A stretch of 64,000 bases of DNA from Maribellus maritimus (GCF_022267315.1 NZ_JAIKLE010000013.1:62001-126000), one strand, 5' to 3'. Shown: positions 17,178 through 28,662, counted from the first letter of the stretch. Translations and numbers: made by a program. Notes: a model not told the origin generated them from the sequence alone.

Positions 17178-18647
17178 TCAATTTAACTTTTCGAAATGAA
17201 GATAAGCTGTTTTCCAATCCATTTTTGGTGTAGGCGCATATTCCCCAACCTCAAACGAATCAAAAATAATCTGCCGTATTTCTTCAAGAGAGCTAACAGC
17301 TCCGACAGCTTTTGCCTGTAACATTATGTTCCCAATGGCTGTTGCTTCAGTTGGGCCTGCAAACACGGGAATTCCCAATGCATCGGCCGTAAGTTGGTTC
17401 AACATTTTGTTATTTGCTCCACCTCCTATAATATGAAGTTTTTCAATTTTTTTCCCGGTTACCGATTCTATCTGTTTTATAGTAAACTTATATTTTAACA
17501 CCAAACTATCGTATATACAACGGGCAATCTCGCCCTTGGTTTGAGGAACATACTGGTTTGTTTTGGCGCAATATTCCTGTATTGCTTTGGGCATATTTCC
17601 CGGATTCAAAAACAAAGGATCATCCGGATTAATATAACATTTAAAACTTTCAGCCATGTTACTCATATCCACAATTTCCTGCCATTCCAGTTCTTTTTCC
17701 TCATCCCATATTCGCTTACACTCCTGGATAAGCCACATGCCCATAATATTTTTTAAAAAACGCGTGGTTCCCTCCACCCCACCTTCATTTGTAAAGTTCA
17801 TTGTCAGCGTTTTTTCCGAAACCAATGGTTCTTCGCTTTCAATTCCCAGCAACGACCAGGTACCTGAACTTAGATAAGCCCAATTTTCTCCTTTTGCCGG
17901 CACCGAAACCACAGCAGAGGCAGTATCGTGCGAAGCGACAGCAACACAGGGAATAGCATTACAACCTGTTTCTTCCTGAATTTCAGGAAGGACTTTTCCC
18001 AACACCGTACCCGGCTGAATAACTTCCTCCACTATATTAACCGGGATTCCAGCTGCCTCAAAAAGTTTGGATTCCCATTCTGCCTTACCCGGCTTTAATA
18101 ATTGCGAAGTACTTGCAATTGTGTATTCTGTTTTTTTCTCACCAGTGAACAGGTAATTCAAAAAATCAGGAGAAAACAGCAAACTTTCTGCGACTTTTAA
18201 ACCTGAATATTCTGTCTGAACAGATGAAAATAATTGGAATAGTGTATTAAACTGCATAAACTGAATTCCTGAAAGCAAATAGGTTTCTTTTTTGGACAGC
18301 ACTTCGAAAAACTCCTCCATTGAATTGTCAGTTCTGTGATCGCGGTAAGCAAACGGAAGCCCAACCACCTGGCCTTCTTTGTTTAATAATGCGTAATCAA
18401 CTCCCCATGTATCTGTTCCGATTGATTCAGGTTGCACATTTTGTTCGTTTACGCATTTTTTCAATCCTGTCTTTAATTCTTCAAACAAACTGAAAATATT
18501 CCAGTAATACGTTCCGTGTATATGTAACATTTGATTTTTAAAACGATGTACTTCTACCAAATCCAATTTTTTATTTTCAAGAATTCCAAGGATTGCACGG
18601 CCGCTCGATGCACCTAAATCAAAAGCCAGAAAGTATTGTTTGCTCAT
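17178..18647 (-). CDS. rhaB: rhamnulokinase
   Basis: A 489-residue FGGY-family sugar kinase that phosphorylates L-rhamnulose at C1. The N-terminal phosphate-binding motif DLGASSGR is at 10-17. ESIGTDTWGVDYALL, ASHDTASAV, YLSSGTWSLLG and IGGGANNKMLNQLTA are all typical of RhaB, and length agrees. It stands alone: rhaA, rhaD, a rhamnose transporter and a rhamnose regulator are not in the window, so it is separate from any rhamnose operon here. The related fuculokinase is the main alternative, but the motifs favour RhaB. Confidence 0.9.
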   Translation of the reverse strand: MSKQYFLAFDLGASSGRAILGILENKKLDLVEVHRFKNQMLHIHGTYYWNIFSLFEELKTGLKKCVNEQNVQPESIGTDTWGVDYALLNKEGQVVGLPFAYRDHRTDNSMEEFFEVLSKKETYLLSGIQFMQFNTLFQLFSSVQTEYSGLKVAESLLFSPDFLNYLFTGEKKTEYTIASTSQLLKPGKAEWESKLFEAAGIPVNIVEEVIQPGTVLGKVLPEIQEETGCNAIPCVAVASHDTASAVVSVPAKGENWAYLSSGTWSLLGIESEEPLVSEKTLTMNFTNEGGVEGTTRFLKNIMGMWLIQECKRIWDEEKELEWQEIVDMSNMAESFKCYINPDDPLFLNPGNMPKAIQEYCAKTNQYVPQTKGEIARCIYDSLVLKYKFTIKQIESVTGKKIEKLHIIGGGANNKMLNQLTADALGIPVFAGPTEATAIGNIMLQAKAVGAVSSLEEIRQIIFDSFEVGEYAPTPKMDWKTAYLHFEKLN

Positions 18648-18844
18648 TTTACCGGTTTGTTTTTATTTGTCTTCCAAAATAATGATTTTTCACAAAAATG
18701 TGTGTCCTGTTCTTACCTGAAATAACGTTTTAAACTACCAGTTCCTATTTCAAATTAAATTTTAATAATTTAAATTTGTAATAAATAAAAATAAGCCGTA
18801 TACTAAGACAAAATAGTATTTAATCCCAAAAAATTTAACAAATT

Positions 18845-19840
18845 ATGAAAACGCTATGTAAAGTAATTCTGCTCTTTTTCTTTTCTGTTTTGGTTTTTCA
18901 GCCAGTTCACGGGCAAAATATTCTAAAAAGGCTAAAACAAAAAGCCCAGGAAAAAATTGAAGAAAAAGTTGAGGAGCGGGCGGAAGAAAAGATGGATGAA
19001 AAAATTGACGAAAGCCTTGATAAGATTGAAGATTCAATGGAAAAAAACGATAGCGAGACAGCCGGTTCTGAGGAATCTTCAGCTGACCGTAGCGCGAAAA
19101 TGCAAAATCGAATGCAAGGGTTGCTGAAGGGAATGGGAATGTCGGGAGAACCGGTTCCGGTAGCTGACAATTACAATTTTGATTACAAAATTCAAATGCA
19201 CATCGAGTCATATGATAAGAAGGGCAAACAGGAAAGTACCGGTGAATTTATCACCCATCTGAACCCAAAAACCAAAAGTATGGCTTATGAATTTGTTTCC
19301 GGTGATATGGCAAAAGACGGACAGGGTATGTTTATCATTGACGCAGAAAACGATGCCATGATAATTTTAAATGATGAAAAAGGAGAAAAAACCGGTATTG
19401 TTTATGGTATTGGCTCATTCTTTCAGACCATTGGAGAAACCTATATTGACGAAGAACTGGAAGATACTCCGGATAATTATCTCGCAAATCCAAATGTAAA
19501 AAAGACCGGAAAAACAAAGAATATTGCCGGATATAAGTGCGAAGAGTATGTTTATACAGATGAAGAAAATAAAACAAAATCAAATATCTGGATTACCAAA
19601 GATTTAAAGATGAACACACAAGACTTTTTCAGCACGCTTTTTAAAACGAACCTGTACTCGCACGGAATGGGTTGGGGGTATATGATGGAGGCAACTACAG
19701 AAAATCTCGAAAACAATGAAAAAACCACCATGCAGGTCACCGAAGTTGACAATAATTCAAATGTATCTTTTTCATTAGGAAACTATCAAATTACCAATCT
19801 CGGGTCGTTTACCATGCCTGTAACCGAAGAAGAAAAATAA
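18845..19840 (+). CDS. secreted DUF4412-type protein with coiled coil
   Basis: A 331-residue exported protein with a signal peptide to about residue 23 (ending Val-His-Gly-Gln). Residues 25-75 form a highly charged coiled coil in which Glu-Lys-Ile/Val-Glu-Glu units repeat. Then comes a beta-rich DUF4412 domain from about residue 100, with strands such as YNFDYKIQMHIES and a YKCEEYVY segment. Family members are periplasmic or outer-membrane-associated proteins of unknown role. It ends at a bidirectional terminator shared with katG. Confidence 0.75.
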   Translation: MKTLCKVILLFFFSVLVFQPVHGQNILKRLKQKAQEKIEEKVEERAEEKMDEKIDESLDKIEDSMEKNDSETAGSEESSADRSAKMQNRMQGLLKGMGMSGEPVPVADNYNFDYKIQMHIESYDKKGKQESTGEFITHLNPKTKSMAYEFVSGDMAKDGQGMFIIDAENDAMIILNDEKGEKTGIVYGIGSFFQTIGETYIDEELEDTPDNYLANPNVKKTGKTKNIAGYKCEEYVYTDEENKTKSNIWITKDLKMNTQDFFSTLFKTNLYSHGMGWGYMMEATTENLENNEKTTMQVTEVDNNSNVSFSLGNYQITNLGSFTMPVTEEEK

Positions 19841-19856
19841 ATTTACTCCATAAATT

Positions 19857-19893
19857 TAAAAAGGCAGTTCGAATGAATGAACTGCCTTTTTTT
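19857..19893. terminator. bidirectional rho-independent terminator
   Basis: A perfect 12-bp stem (AAAAGGCAGTTC / GAACTGCCTTTT) with an 8-base loop and T-runs on both strands. It lies between the convergent DUF4412 and katG genes and can end both. Confidence 0.9.
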
Positions 19894-19922
19894 ACTATTT
19901 TCTTGTTTGGTCCTTAACAGCT

Positions 19923-22154
<2,232 letters not shown>

Positions 22155-22185
22155 TTATAGCTTTTGAGTGTTTTCCTTTTTATAA

Positions 22186-22193
22186 CAAACATA
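22186..22193 (-). promoter_or_regulatory. candidate -7 element of katG promoter
   Basis: On the minus strand TATGTTTG matches TAnnTTTG. It lies about 35 bases upstream of the katG ATG, giving a predicted transcript start near 22182. The expected -33 position has no TTTG and instead overlaps the inverted repeats at 22207-22242. Confidence 0.45.
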
Positions 22194-22206
22194 AAATAAA
22201 TAATAT

Positions 22207-22242
22207 TTATAATTTTTATATGCTTATAATTTTTTATTATAA
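22207..22242. promoter_or_regulatory. PerR/Fur-like inverted repeats upstream of katG
   Basis: Two adjacent sites. Bases 22207-22221 (TTATAATTTTTATAT) agree with 12 of the 14 defined positions of the PerR box TTATAATnATTATAA. Bases 22224-22242 are TTATAAT, five T, ATTATAA, a perfect 7-bp inverted repeat with a longer spacer. They cover about -25 to -60 relative to the predicted katG start. The region is very AT-rich, which raises the chance of coincidence. Confidence 0.4.
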
Positions 22243-22529
22243 AAACATATAATACTTTATCTTTTTAAGATACAAAATAATGGAACACATAACAAGACAC
22301 TATAACAACATAAGGTAAAGTAGTTGCGCACAATTTTCATTCAGAACATCGTATTATTTATATTCTTCACCAAAAATCGGACAGCTGGTATTCAAACAGA
22401 AAATCGGAACAATAAAGACTTAAAAAAGATATTTCACTGTGCAATGAAAATAAACTAATAAATTCATGTTTACAATTTGAAAGCTAAAAATAAAAATAAG
22501 TAAAATTGAGTTTAATTATTCTTTTCTCT

Positions 22530-22561
22530 CTTGGCTCACTTTTATATTTTTTACAATTTTG
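22530..22561 (+). promoter_or_regulatory. candidate bacterioferritin promoter
   Basis: CTTG at 22530-22533 and CAATTTTG at 22554-22561 each differ by one base from the Bacteroidota -33 (TTTG) and -7 (TAnnTTTG) motifs and are 20 bases apart, the usual spacing. This predicts a leader of about 80 bases before the ATG at 22645. The 22243-22529 stretch between it and the katG sites shows nothing else I can identify. Confidence 0.35.
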
Positions 22562-22644
22562 TATGCGGTAGCTTTAATAACAATTGTTGTTTGTCCTTGA
22601 ACAAAAACTACTCAGAAAAATACCAAATAATAAAAACAAAAATC

Positions 22645-23142
22645 ATGAAAGAAAAAAGTATTGAATTATTAAACAAAGCTGTTGCCGATGAACTTTCTGC
22701 GGTTCACCAGTATATGTATTTTCATTTCCATTGTGATGATCAGGGATATGATTTACTTGCAGGCTTGTTCAAAAAAACAGCCATTGAAGAAATGATGCAT
22801 ATTGAAGAGCTTGCTGAAAGAATTTTATTTCTGAAAGGCGAAGTTGAAATGGCTGCCTCTGAAGACGTAAAAAAAATTCTCGATGTTAAAGAAATGTTGA
22901 AAGTAGCTGTAGAGATGGAAGAAGCAAGTGCACGTGACTACAACCTATGGGCCAACGAGTGCTCCGCAAATGCTGACGCCATGTCGAAAAAACTATTCGA
23001 ATCGTTGGTGGAAGATGAGGAGCGCCATGGCGACCAGTATGATGTTGAACTGGAAAATCTCGCTAAGTTTGGCGATAATTACCTGGCTTTACAATCCATT
23101 GAAAGAAGTAAAAATATGGCAGGGGGGCATCCTGCCGACTAA
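22645..23142 (+). CDS. bfr: bacterioferritin
   Basis: A protein of 165 residues from the ATG at 22645. The frame is open 38 codons upstream, but that part is not protein-like. All ferroxidase residues of E. coli Bfr are present at a constant offset of two: Glu16, Glu49, His52, Glu92, Glu125 and His128. Met50 aligns with the haem-ligand methionine, so haem binding is likely. The protein stores iron and detoxifies Fe(II) and peroxide in a 24-mer shell. It is divergent from katG across about 490 bases and followed by a strong terminator. Confidence 0.92.
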   Translation: MKEKSIELLNKAVADELSAVHQYMYFHFHCDDQGYDLLAGLFKKTAIEEMMHIEELAERILFLKGEVEMAASEDVKKILDVKEMLKVAVEMEEASARDYNLWANECSANADAMSKKLFESLVEDEERHGDQYDVELENLAKFGDNYLALQSIERSKNMAGGHPAD

Positions 23143-23157
23143 CTTTTTGAGGTACAG

Positions 23158-23190
23158 AAATCACCGGGAAAGAATACCCCGGTGATTTTT
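23158..23190 (+). terminator. rho-independent terminator for bfr
   Basis: An 11-bp perfect stem (AAATCACCGGG / CCCGGTGATTT) with a 9-base loop, followed by T residues. It lies 15 bases after the bfr stop codon. Confidence 0.88.
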
Positions 23191-23286
23191 CAGCTAGGCC
23201 TGTCTGTAAAAGATAGCGACAACCATCTAATTTTCCGGCATATACATCAAATCAAAGTCAATTTGACCAAGATGCGTTTCTATTTT

Positions 23287-23994
23287 TTAAACGATAGGTA
23301 AAACTTCCTGCCAAAGCTTCTTTCCTTCTTCCCCAAATTTGGCCCATTGCTCCTCATTTAATTTACAATGTTCTGAGGGACTATTGCCGGTTTCGTCAAT
23401 AAAATAAACGGTATTCATATCAGCTCCAAAAACAGGATAAAATGTGTAAAAGGCCGAGGTTATTCTATGTTTCCTGCGTAAATCAACATATTTTTTAGTC
23501 AATTCCTGAAACTTATCCCACATTCCCTGTTTTATATAAAATTTCTCAAAAAACCGAAATTTCGATCCCGTCGGAGTATTTGTCATCTGCTCACCGGCAA
23601 CCGAAAGCTCCGGCTGTGACTCCAAAATCATTCGTCCTACCTTTGTATAAGAAATATCAAACAGTTTTTGAATCTCTTTTGTACGTTCCGGATTTTCTTC
23701 ATACATTTTTATCATCGCTTTTTGCATTTCATCCAAATCTCCGAATTCAGTAAATGGTACCGAATACCATAAGTACCGGTCGTTTGTATATTGCGTAGCA
23801 TTCATATAGGGGTGATTGTTTTCTTTGTAAAAAACATTCTCAGCAGCAATTACTTTTTGAGCATTTTCAAGCTGCAACGGTGTCAACTGAACTTCCCAAA
23901 CCATGTACTTTATTTTTGCATTCTCCTGCGCATTCATATGCGATGCGCAAACCATAATTATGAGGGCTAAAATTACAGTGTAAATTTTTTTCAT
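23287..23994 (-). CDS. secreted protein of unknown function
   Basis: A 235-residue protein from the ATG at 23992-23994, chosen because it gives a clean signal peptide (about 1-23, ending Met-Asn-Ala-Gln). The frame extends upstream to 24057 without a good start. The mature part has two similar halves, each with a helix-strand pattern and aromatic residues (YLWYSVPFTEFGDLDEMQ and FYTFYPVFGADMNTVYFID), which could be two dimeric alpha/beta-barrel modules. No catalytic motif is recognised. It is divergent from the aldo/keto reductase. Confidence 0.7.
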   Translation of the reverse strand: MKKIYTVILALIIMVCASHMNAQENAKIKYMVWEVQLTPLQLENAQKVIAAENVFYKENNHPYMNATQYTNDRYLWYSVPFTEFGDLDEMQKAMIKMYEENPERTKEIQKLFDISYTKVGRMILESQPELSVAGEQMTNTPTGSKFRFFEKFYIKQGMWDKFQELTKKYVDLRRKHRITSAFYTFYPVFGADMNTVYFIDETGNSPSEHCKLNEEQWAKFGEEGKKLWQEVLPIV

Positions 23995-24357
23995 CTCTCT
24001 TTGTTTTAAAATAAAACATAACAACACCAAGCCATGCCAAGACACAAACCTTATCACAAATCACTAATAATAAATGAATTACAAAACAAAACAGAATAAT
24101 AATAAAAAAAACAGCATATCTTTTATTAACAAAAACAAAATCTCGTTTTAAAAAAAAACAGACAAAAAAATGATATAAAATAAACCGATTATTCAACTAT
24201 CTTTTTGTTGAACTATAAATAGAAACAAATGTTATTTTTAAGAAATAAAAAGCAGCTTTGAACAAATCAAACGCTGTTTCAAAGAGAAAAATACCTTATA
24301 AAGAACAAAAAAGACATATAAAACTTACAACCAACAAATATCAAAATTCAAAAAATT
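23995..24357. other. divergent intergenic region with one inverted repeat
   Basis: About 360 AT-rich bases between two divergent genes. The only structure seen is TTCAAC (24192-24197) and GTTGAA (24207-24212), an inverted repeat with a 9-base spacer that could be an operator. No RNA gene or well-supported promoter was found. Confidence 0.35.
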
Positions 24358-25377
24358 ATGAAATACAATTTCTTAGGAAACACAGGCTTGGAAGTTTCGG
24401 AACTATGCATGGGCACAATGACATTTGGCGGGCGTGGAATGTGGACAGCTATCGGCACCCTGCCACAGGAACAGGTAAATGCTTTGATGAAACAAGCTGT
24501 TGACGGCGGAATAAACTTCATTGATACGGCTAATGTATACAGCGAAGGATTAAGCGAGCAAATGACTGGTCAGGCGATCCGGGTTCTCGGATTGAAACGC
24601 GATGATTTGGTTATTGCAACAAAAGTGCGCGGAAAAATGGGTGATGGTCCAAACAACTCAGGATTAACAAAAAAACATATTCTCCAACAGGCTGACGAGA
24701 GTTTGAGTCGTTTGAATATGGATTATATCGATTTATACCAGATTCATGGTTTTGATCCTGCTACACCTTTGGAAGAAACGTTAGAGGCCCTTGATTTATT
24801 GGTAAAAAGCGGAAAAGTACGATACATTGGTTGCAGCAATTTAGCGGCATGGCAGATAATGAAGGCATTGGGAGTTTCAGCCCAAAATCACTTGAGTAAA
24901 TTTGTTTCACTACAGGCGTATTATACCATTGCAGGTCGTGATCTGGAGCGTGAGATTGTTCCTCTCCTCCTCGACCAAAAAATTGGGTTAATGGTGTGGA
25001 GCCCTTTAGCAGGTGGTTTATTGAGCGGAAAATACGATCGAAATTCTGAGTCGAAGGAAGGTGGACGCAGAGTTAACTTTGATTTTCCTCCAGTCAATAA
25101 AGACAAAGCATTTGATATTATTGATGTTATGCAAAAAATCGGAAAGGAGAAAAAGGTTACTGTGGCTCAAATCGCATTGGCATGGTTGCTTCATCAACCG
25201 GCAGTTACAACTGTTATAATTGGAGCAAATAAACCGACACAACTAGGCGACAACCTTGATTCAGTTAATATCAGACTTACGAAAGACGAATTAAAACAGT
25301 TGGATGAGGTGAGTAAATTGACTCCGGAGTATCCGGGATGGATGATTGAACGTCAGGGAGCTGACAGAAAGAGATAG
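24358..25377 (+). CDS. aldo/keto reductase
   Basis: A 339-residue cytoplasmic NADPH-dependent oxidoreductase with a TIM-barrel fold. The catalytic tetrad is visible: Asp56 (FIDTANVY), Tyr61, Lys89 (IATKVRG) and His130 (LYQIHGFD). Cofactor-binding segments are present, including RYIGCSNLAAWQ, WSPLAGGLLSGKY and VIIGANKPTQLGDN near the C-terminus. It belongs to the large potassium-channel-beta/YajO-like branch that reduces sugar aldehydes and other carbonyls, and the substrate is not determinable. It has its own terminator, 119 bases ahead of the third sulfatase gene. Confidence 0.92.
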   Translation: MKYNFLGNTGLEVSELCMGTMTFGGRGMWTAIGTLPQEQVNALMKQAVDGGINFIDTANVYSEGLSEQMTGQAIRVLGLKRDDLVIATKVRGKMGDGPNNSGLTKKHILQQADESLSRLNMDYIDLYQIHGFDPATPLEETLEALDLLVKSGKVRYIGCSNLAAWQIMKALGVSAQNHLSKFVSLQAYYTIAGRDLEREIVPLLLDQKIGLMVWSPLAGGLLSGKYDRNSESKEGGRRVNFDFPPVNKDKAFDIIDVMQKIGKEKKVTVAQIALAWLLHQPAVTTVIIGANKPTQLGDNLDSVNIRLTKDELKQLDEVSKLTPEYPGWMIERQGADRKR

Positions 25378-25389
25378 TAACTAACCAGG

Positions 25390-25424
25390 AAAAAAAAGGA
25401 AGGGTTAAATCTTCCTTTTTTTTT
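25390..25424 (+). terminator. rho-independent terminator
   Basis: A 7-bp core stem (AAGGAAG / CTTCCTT), extended by A/T pairs, with an 8-base loop and nine or more T. It directly follows the aldo/keto reductase gene. Confidence 0.85.
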
Positions 25425-25496
25425 ATACTCCGTCTTTTCTTTTTCTGGGTTTTATCAGGCAAATTGCATAATTTTAGACAACCTAAAACCAAAATT

Positions 25497-27257
25497 ATGA
25501 ACCGCATAATTCTTTTTTTTATAGTCGCAACTTTGGTTATATCTTCCTGCAAAAAAAATACAGAACAAAAACCTCCTAACATAATTGTCATCCTTTCAGA
25601 TGACCAGGGCTGGGGTGACTTAAGTTATACAGGTAACACAAATATCAGTACTCCAAACATTGATAAAATTGCTGAAACAGGTGTTTTTTTCGACCGTTTT
25701 TATGTTTGCCCGGTGTGTTCTCCTACCCGCGCTGAGTTTTTGACCGGACGCTACCACGTGCGCGGAGGCGTATATTCAACATCAGCAGGTGGCGAACGAC
25801 TTGATTTGGACGAAACAACCATTGCCGATGTGTTCAGGAATGCAGGTTACAAAACCGCTGCCTATGGCAAATGGCACAATGGTATGCAGGCTCCGTATCA
25901 TCCCAATGCCCGGGGATTTGAAGATTTTTACGGATTTTGTTCCGGCCACTGGGGAAATTATTATAGCCCGATGCTGGAGCATAACGGAGAAATTGTAAAA
26001 GGCGATGGTTTTATCATTGACGATTTAACGAATCATGGTCTCCAATTTATAGAGCAAAACAGAAACAACCCGTTTTTTCTTTACCTGCCTTTTAATACTC
26101 CGCACGCTCCAATGCAGGTTCCTGATAGCTGGTGGCAGAAATTCAAAAACAAAGAACTGGGAATGAAGCACCACGATCAGGATAAAGAAGAAATAATGTT
26201 TACAAAATCGGCACTCGCGATGTGCGAAAATATTGACTGGAACGTTGGCCGAATTGTTCAGAAATTAGATGAACTAGATCTTTCAGAAAACACAATCGTT
26301 ATTTATTTTTCGGACAACGGCCCAAACAGTTGGCGCTGGAACGACGGCATGAAGGGACGGAAAGGATCGACTGATGAAGGAGGTGTCCGTTCTCCCTTCT
26401 TTATTAAATGGCCCGACAAAATTGAAGGCGGAAAAAAAATTACAACCATTGCTTCAGCGATCGATCTTTTGCCAACTTTAACAGATCTTGCAGGCATTAA
26501 ATATCAAACAAAAAAACCACTTGACGGCTTGAGTTTAAAACGTCTTTTAACGGAAGAAAACCCGAAGTGGAATGACCGGTTTATTTTTAACCACTGGGGA
26601 AAAAGAACAAGTGTACGTAATCAGAAATACAGGTTGGATAACGACGATAAATTGTTTGATATGGAAAACGACCCGGGTCAAGACACCAACATATCTGACA
26701 ATCAGCCAAAAATAACCCAACAGCTGATTGCGGCTAAAGAAAAATGGGAAAAAGAAATATTGACAGAACTCCCCGAAGAGGATCCTCGTGCATTTACTAT
26801 TGCCCATCCTGATTTTATATGGACACAAATTCCGGCTCGTGATGGCACAGCGCATGGAAATATTCAACGCTCAAACCGTTATCCCAATTGTACATTTTTT
26901 ACCAACTGGATGAGTACCACGGACAGTATTACCTGGGACGCAGAGGTACTCGCCGATGGCAAGTTCGATGTAACAATTTACTATACCTGCCCTGCCTCAG
27001 ATGTGGGTTCAACCTTCCAGTTAAGTTTTGGAAATGAAAAATTGATTTCAAAAATAGAAGAAGCACATGATCCTCCTTTAACCGGAATGGAACACGATCT
27101 GATCCCGAGGTGGGAATCATATGTAAAAGAATTCAAACCATTGAATATAGGAACAATTGAATTAAAAAAAGGAAAAGGAACGTTAACACTGAAAGCACTT
27201 GAAATGCCAGGATCTCAGGTTATGGACTTCCGGCTTTTGATGTTGAGAAAGATTTGA
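25497..27257 (+). CDS. lipoprotein sulfatase with C-terminal extension
   Basis: A protein of 586 residues from the ATG at 25497. A lipobox ends in Ile-Ser-Ser-Cys (Cys18). Type I sulfatase motifs: SDDQGWGD for metal binding, formylglycine Cys74 in CSPTR, YGKWHNG, YFSDNGPNSW and LFDMENDPGQD. The catalytic part ends near residue 410. The following 170 residues or so are an added beta-rich region with Trp and Asn-rich strands, absent from the two sulfatases near 11-14 kb, and could bind carbohydrate. It belongs to a different sulfatase subgroup from those, and the sulfated substrate is not known. Confidence 0.92.
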   Translation: MNRIILFFIVATLVISSCKKNTEQKPPNIIVILSDDQGWGDLSYTGNTNISTPNIDKIAETGVFFDRFYVCPVCSPTRAEFLTGRYHVRGGVYSTSAGGERLDLDETTIADVFRNAGYKTAAYGKWHNGMQAPYHPNARGFEDFYGFCSGHWGNYYSPMLEHNGEIVKGDGFIIDDLTNHGLQFIEQNRNNPFFLYLPFNTPHAPMQVPDSWWQKFKNKELGMKHHDQDKEEIMFTKSALAMCENIDWNVGRIVQKLDELDLSENTIVIYFSDNGPNSWRWNDGMKGRKGSTDEGGVRSPFFIKWPDKIEGGKKITTIASAIDLLPTLTDLAGIKYQTKKPLDGLSLKRLLTEENPKWNDRFIFNHWGKRTSVRNQKYRLDNDDKLFDMENDPGQDTNISDNQPKITQQLIAAKEKWEKEILTELPEEDPRAFTIAHPDFIWTQIPARDGTAHGNIQRSNRYPNCTFFTNWMSTTDSITWDAEVLADGKFDVTIYYTCPASDVGSTFQLSFGNEKLISKIEEAHDPPLTGMEHDLIPRWESYVKEFKPLNIGTIELKKGKGTLTLKALEMPGSQVMDFRLLMLRKI

Positions 27258-27287
27258 CAAGATACATTTTATTTACATTCTTTATTT

Positions 27288-28493
27288 TTAGAATCCTTCA
27301 ACACTAATGTTGGTTTTTAAAGGTTGGCCGGGTGCAACCAGAGCATTCAAAATGGTTAACCCAATATCAATCTTTTCCGGTTTATCCAGCAAAGTCTTAA
27401 TTTTTAAAACGGTTTCACTATTGGCTGCCAGCACTACTGAATTTTTTGGTTGAAACAAAAGGTCATATTTCAAATCTATTTCTCCGATTACAAACGGTAT
27501 GCTTGTATTATTTACTATCGTAACAACAACTAATTCGGCATCGGCAGCTTTTCCTTTTTCACTTTTTATTTCAATTCCGGCTCTAAATATTTTAGTCAGA
27601 ATTTCTTTTGATCCCGCCAAATGGTTATCCCAATAAGCAGCTGTCTGTTTATCAAAAAGCGCTTGTTTTATGGCATCGTCACTTTTATTGTCGGCCAAAA
27701 CAAGTGTGGCACAGCGGGCAGTCGTGCCCATGGTTCTAAGTGTTCCCCAATGTGCATCAGAATTGGCAAAAACAGTAAGTCCTTTTTCAATGGCAATTCG
27801 GTGTGCCTCAACAAAATATTTTCCACTGTTTACGATTTCAATACCATTTATTAATCCTTTTTCCAGCAAATCTTCATGAATATCGGTAAATAAATCAACG
27901 CCGTATTTATTGTAGTCCCAATATTTATAACCGGGATGGTTATAAAAAATAAACGCCCCTTGTTTTTTGGCTTCATAAAATGCTTTGTATATCAGCCCGG
28001 TCAATTCTCCTTGTTTCATAATAAATTTCTTCTTTGTTTCAGCCATGTACTCAGTGGGAATAGCGTTGGCATCCTTTAAAAAAACGGCATTACAATGAAA
28101 AGGACTAACCCGGGGAGAAATTTCGGCTCCCAATACAACAGTTAACGAATCGTTGGGAGAGGAATATCTGGCCTGTTGTGCATATGCTTTCGCCATTTCG
28201 TAAGGCCTATTGTAATCGTTATGCAGTTCATCGGGGTACAATTCAAAATCAATGTGTTCAGTTAAAGCGATGACGTCCATGCCGTCATTAATCGCCTCAA
28301 AAGCACGATAGTCAGGCATCACGTGCCCGTCGGAATAAGCAGTATGCATATGAAAATCGCCCTTTAACAAAAGCTTATCACCAATCTTATCAGGTAAAAT
28401 AAGTTGATTGTGATGAAGTGCCTCTACCTGCGAGTATCCACCCATTACAGAACACCAGGCAATGAGCAGTAACAGTATTTTAAATGCTTTCAT
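27288..28493 (-). CDS. secreted PHP-domain phosphodiesterase-like protein
   Basis: A 401-residue exported protein with a signal peptide to about residue 22 (Gly-Gly-Tyr-Ser-Gln). A PHP metal-dependent hydrolase domain follows: DFHMHTAYSDGH with His48 and His50, ALTEHIDF with His80, GAEISPR, FIFYNHPGY and ANSDAHWG provide the metal ligands. The arrangement matches the Sb-PDE-type phosphodiesterases, known for hydrolysing organophosphate diesters, followed by a C-terminal beta-sandwich of about 100 residues. The natural substrate is unknown. It is transcribed toward the third sulfatase and lies downstream of the susCD terminator. Confidence 0.85.
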   Translation of the reverse strand: MKAFKILLLLIAWCSVMGGYSQVEALHHNQLILPDKIGDKLLLKGDFHMHTAYSDGHVMPDYRAFEAINDGMDVIALTEHIDFELYPDELHNDYNRPYEMAKAYAQQARYSSPNDSLTVVLGAEISPRVSPFHCNAVFLKDANAIPTEYMAETKKKFIMKQGELTGLIYKAFYEAKKQGAFIFYNHPGYKYWDYNKYGVDLFTDIHEDLLEKGLINGIEIVNSGKYFVEAHRIAIEKGLTVFANSDAHWGTLRTMGTTARCATLVLADNKSDDAIKQALFDKQTAAYWDNHLAGSKEILTKIFRAGIEIKSEKGKAADAELVVVTIVNNTSIPFVIGEIDLKYDLLFQPKNSVVLAANSETVLKIKTLLDKPEKIDIGLTILNALVAPGQPLKTNISVEGF

Positions 28494-28579
28494 AACTTTA
28501 AACGTTAAATATTGGGTTACAAAAAGAGTATTATTGGAACATTTGCCAGTCCAACTTTTGGAAAACTGTATTCAAAAGG

Positions 28580-28634
28580 TAAAAGAAGAAGTAAGGTGAT
28601 TATAAATCTTTAGAATCAAAACCTTAACTTCTTC
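28580..28634 (-). terminator. rho-independent terminator of the susCD operon
   Basis: On the minus strand a long hairpin with arms of about 13 bp and one bulged base (GAAGAAGTTAAGGT / ACCTTACTTCTTC), with further pairing inside the loop, is followed by TTTT. It lies about 30 bases beyond the susD stop codon. Confidence 0.85.
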
Positions 28635-28662
28635 TCCATGCTGTTAACTTATAACTTACAAA

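Noticed and set aside
24192-24212. TTCAAC-N9-GTTGAA as a regulator binding site
   Set aside because: A single 6-base inverted repeat in AT-rich sequence is weak evidence. Kept only as a remark in the intergenic entry.
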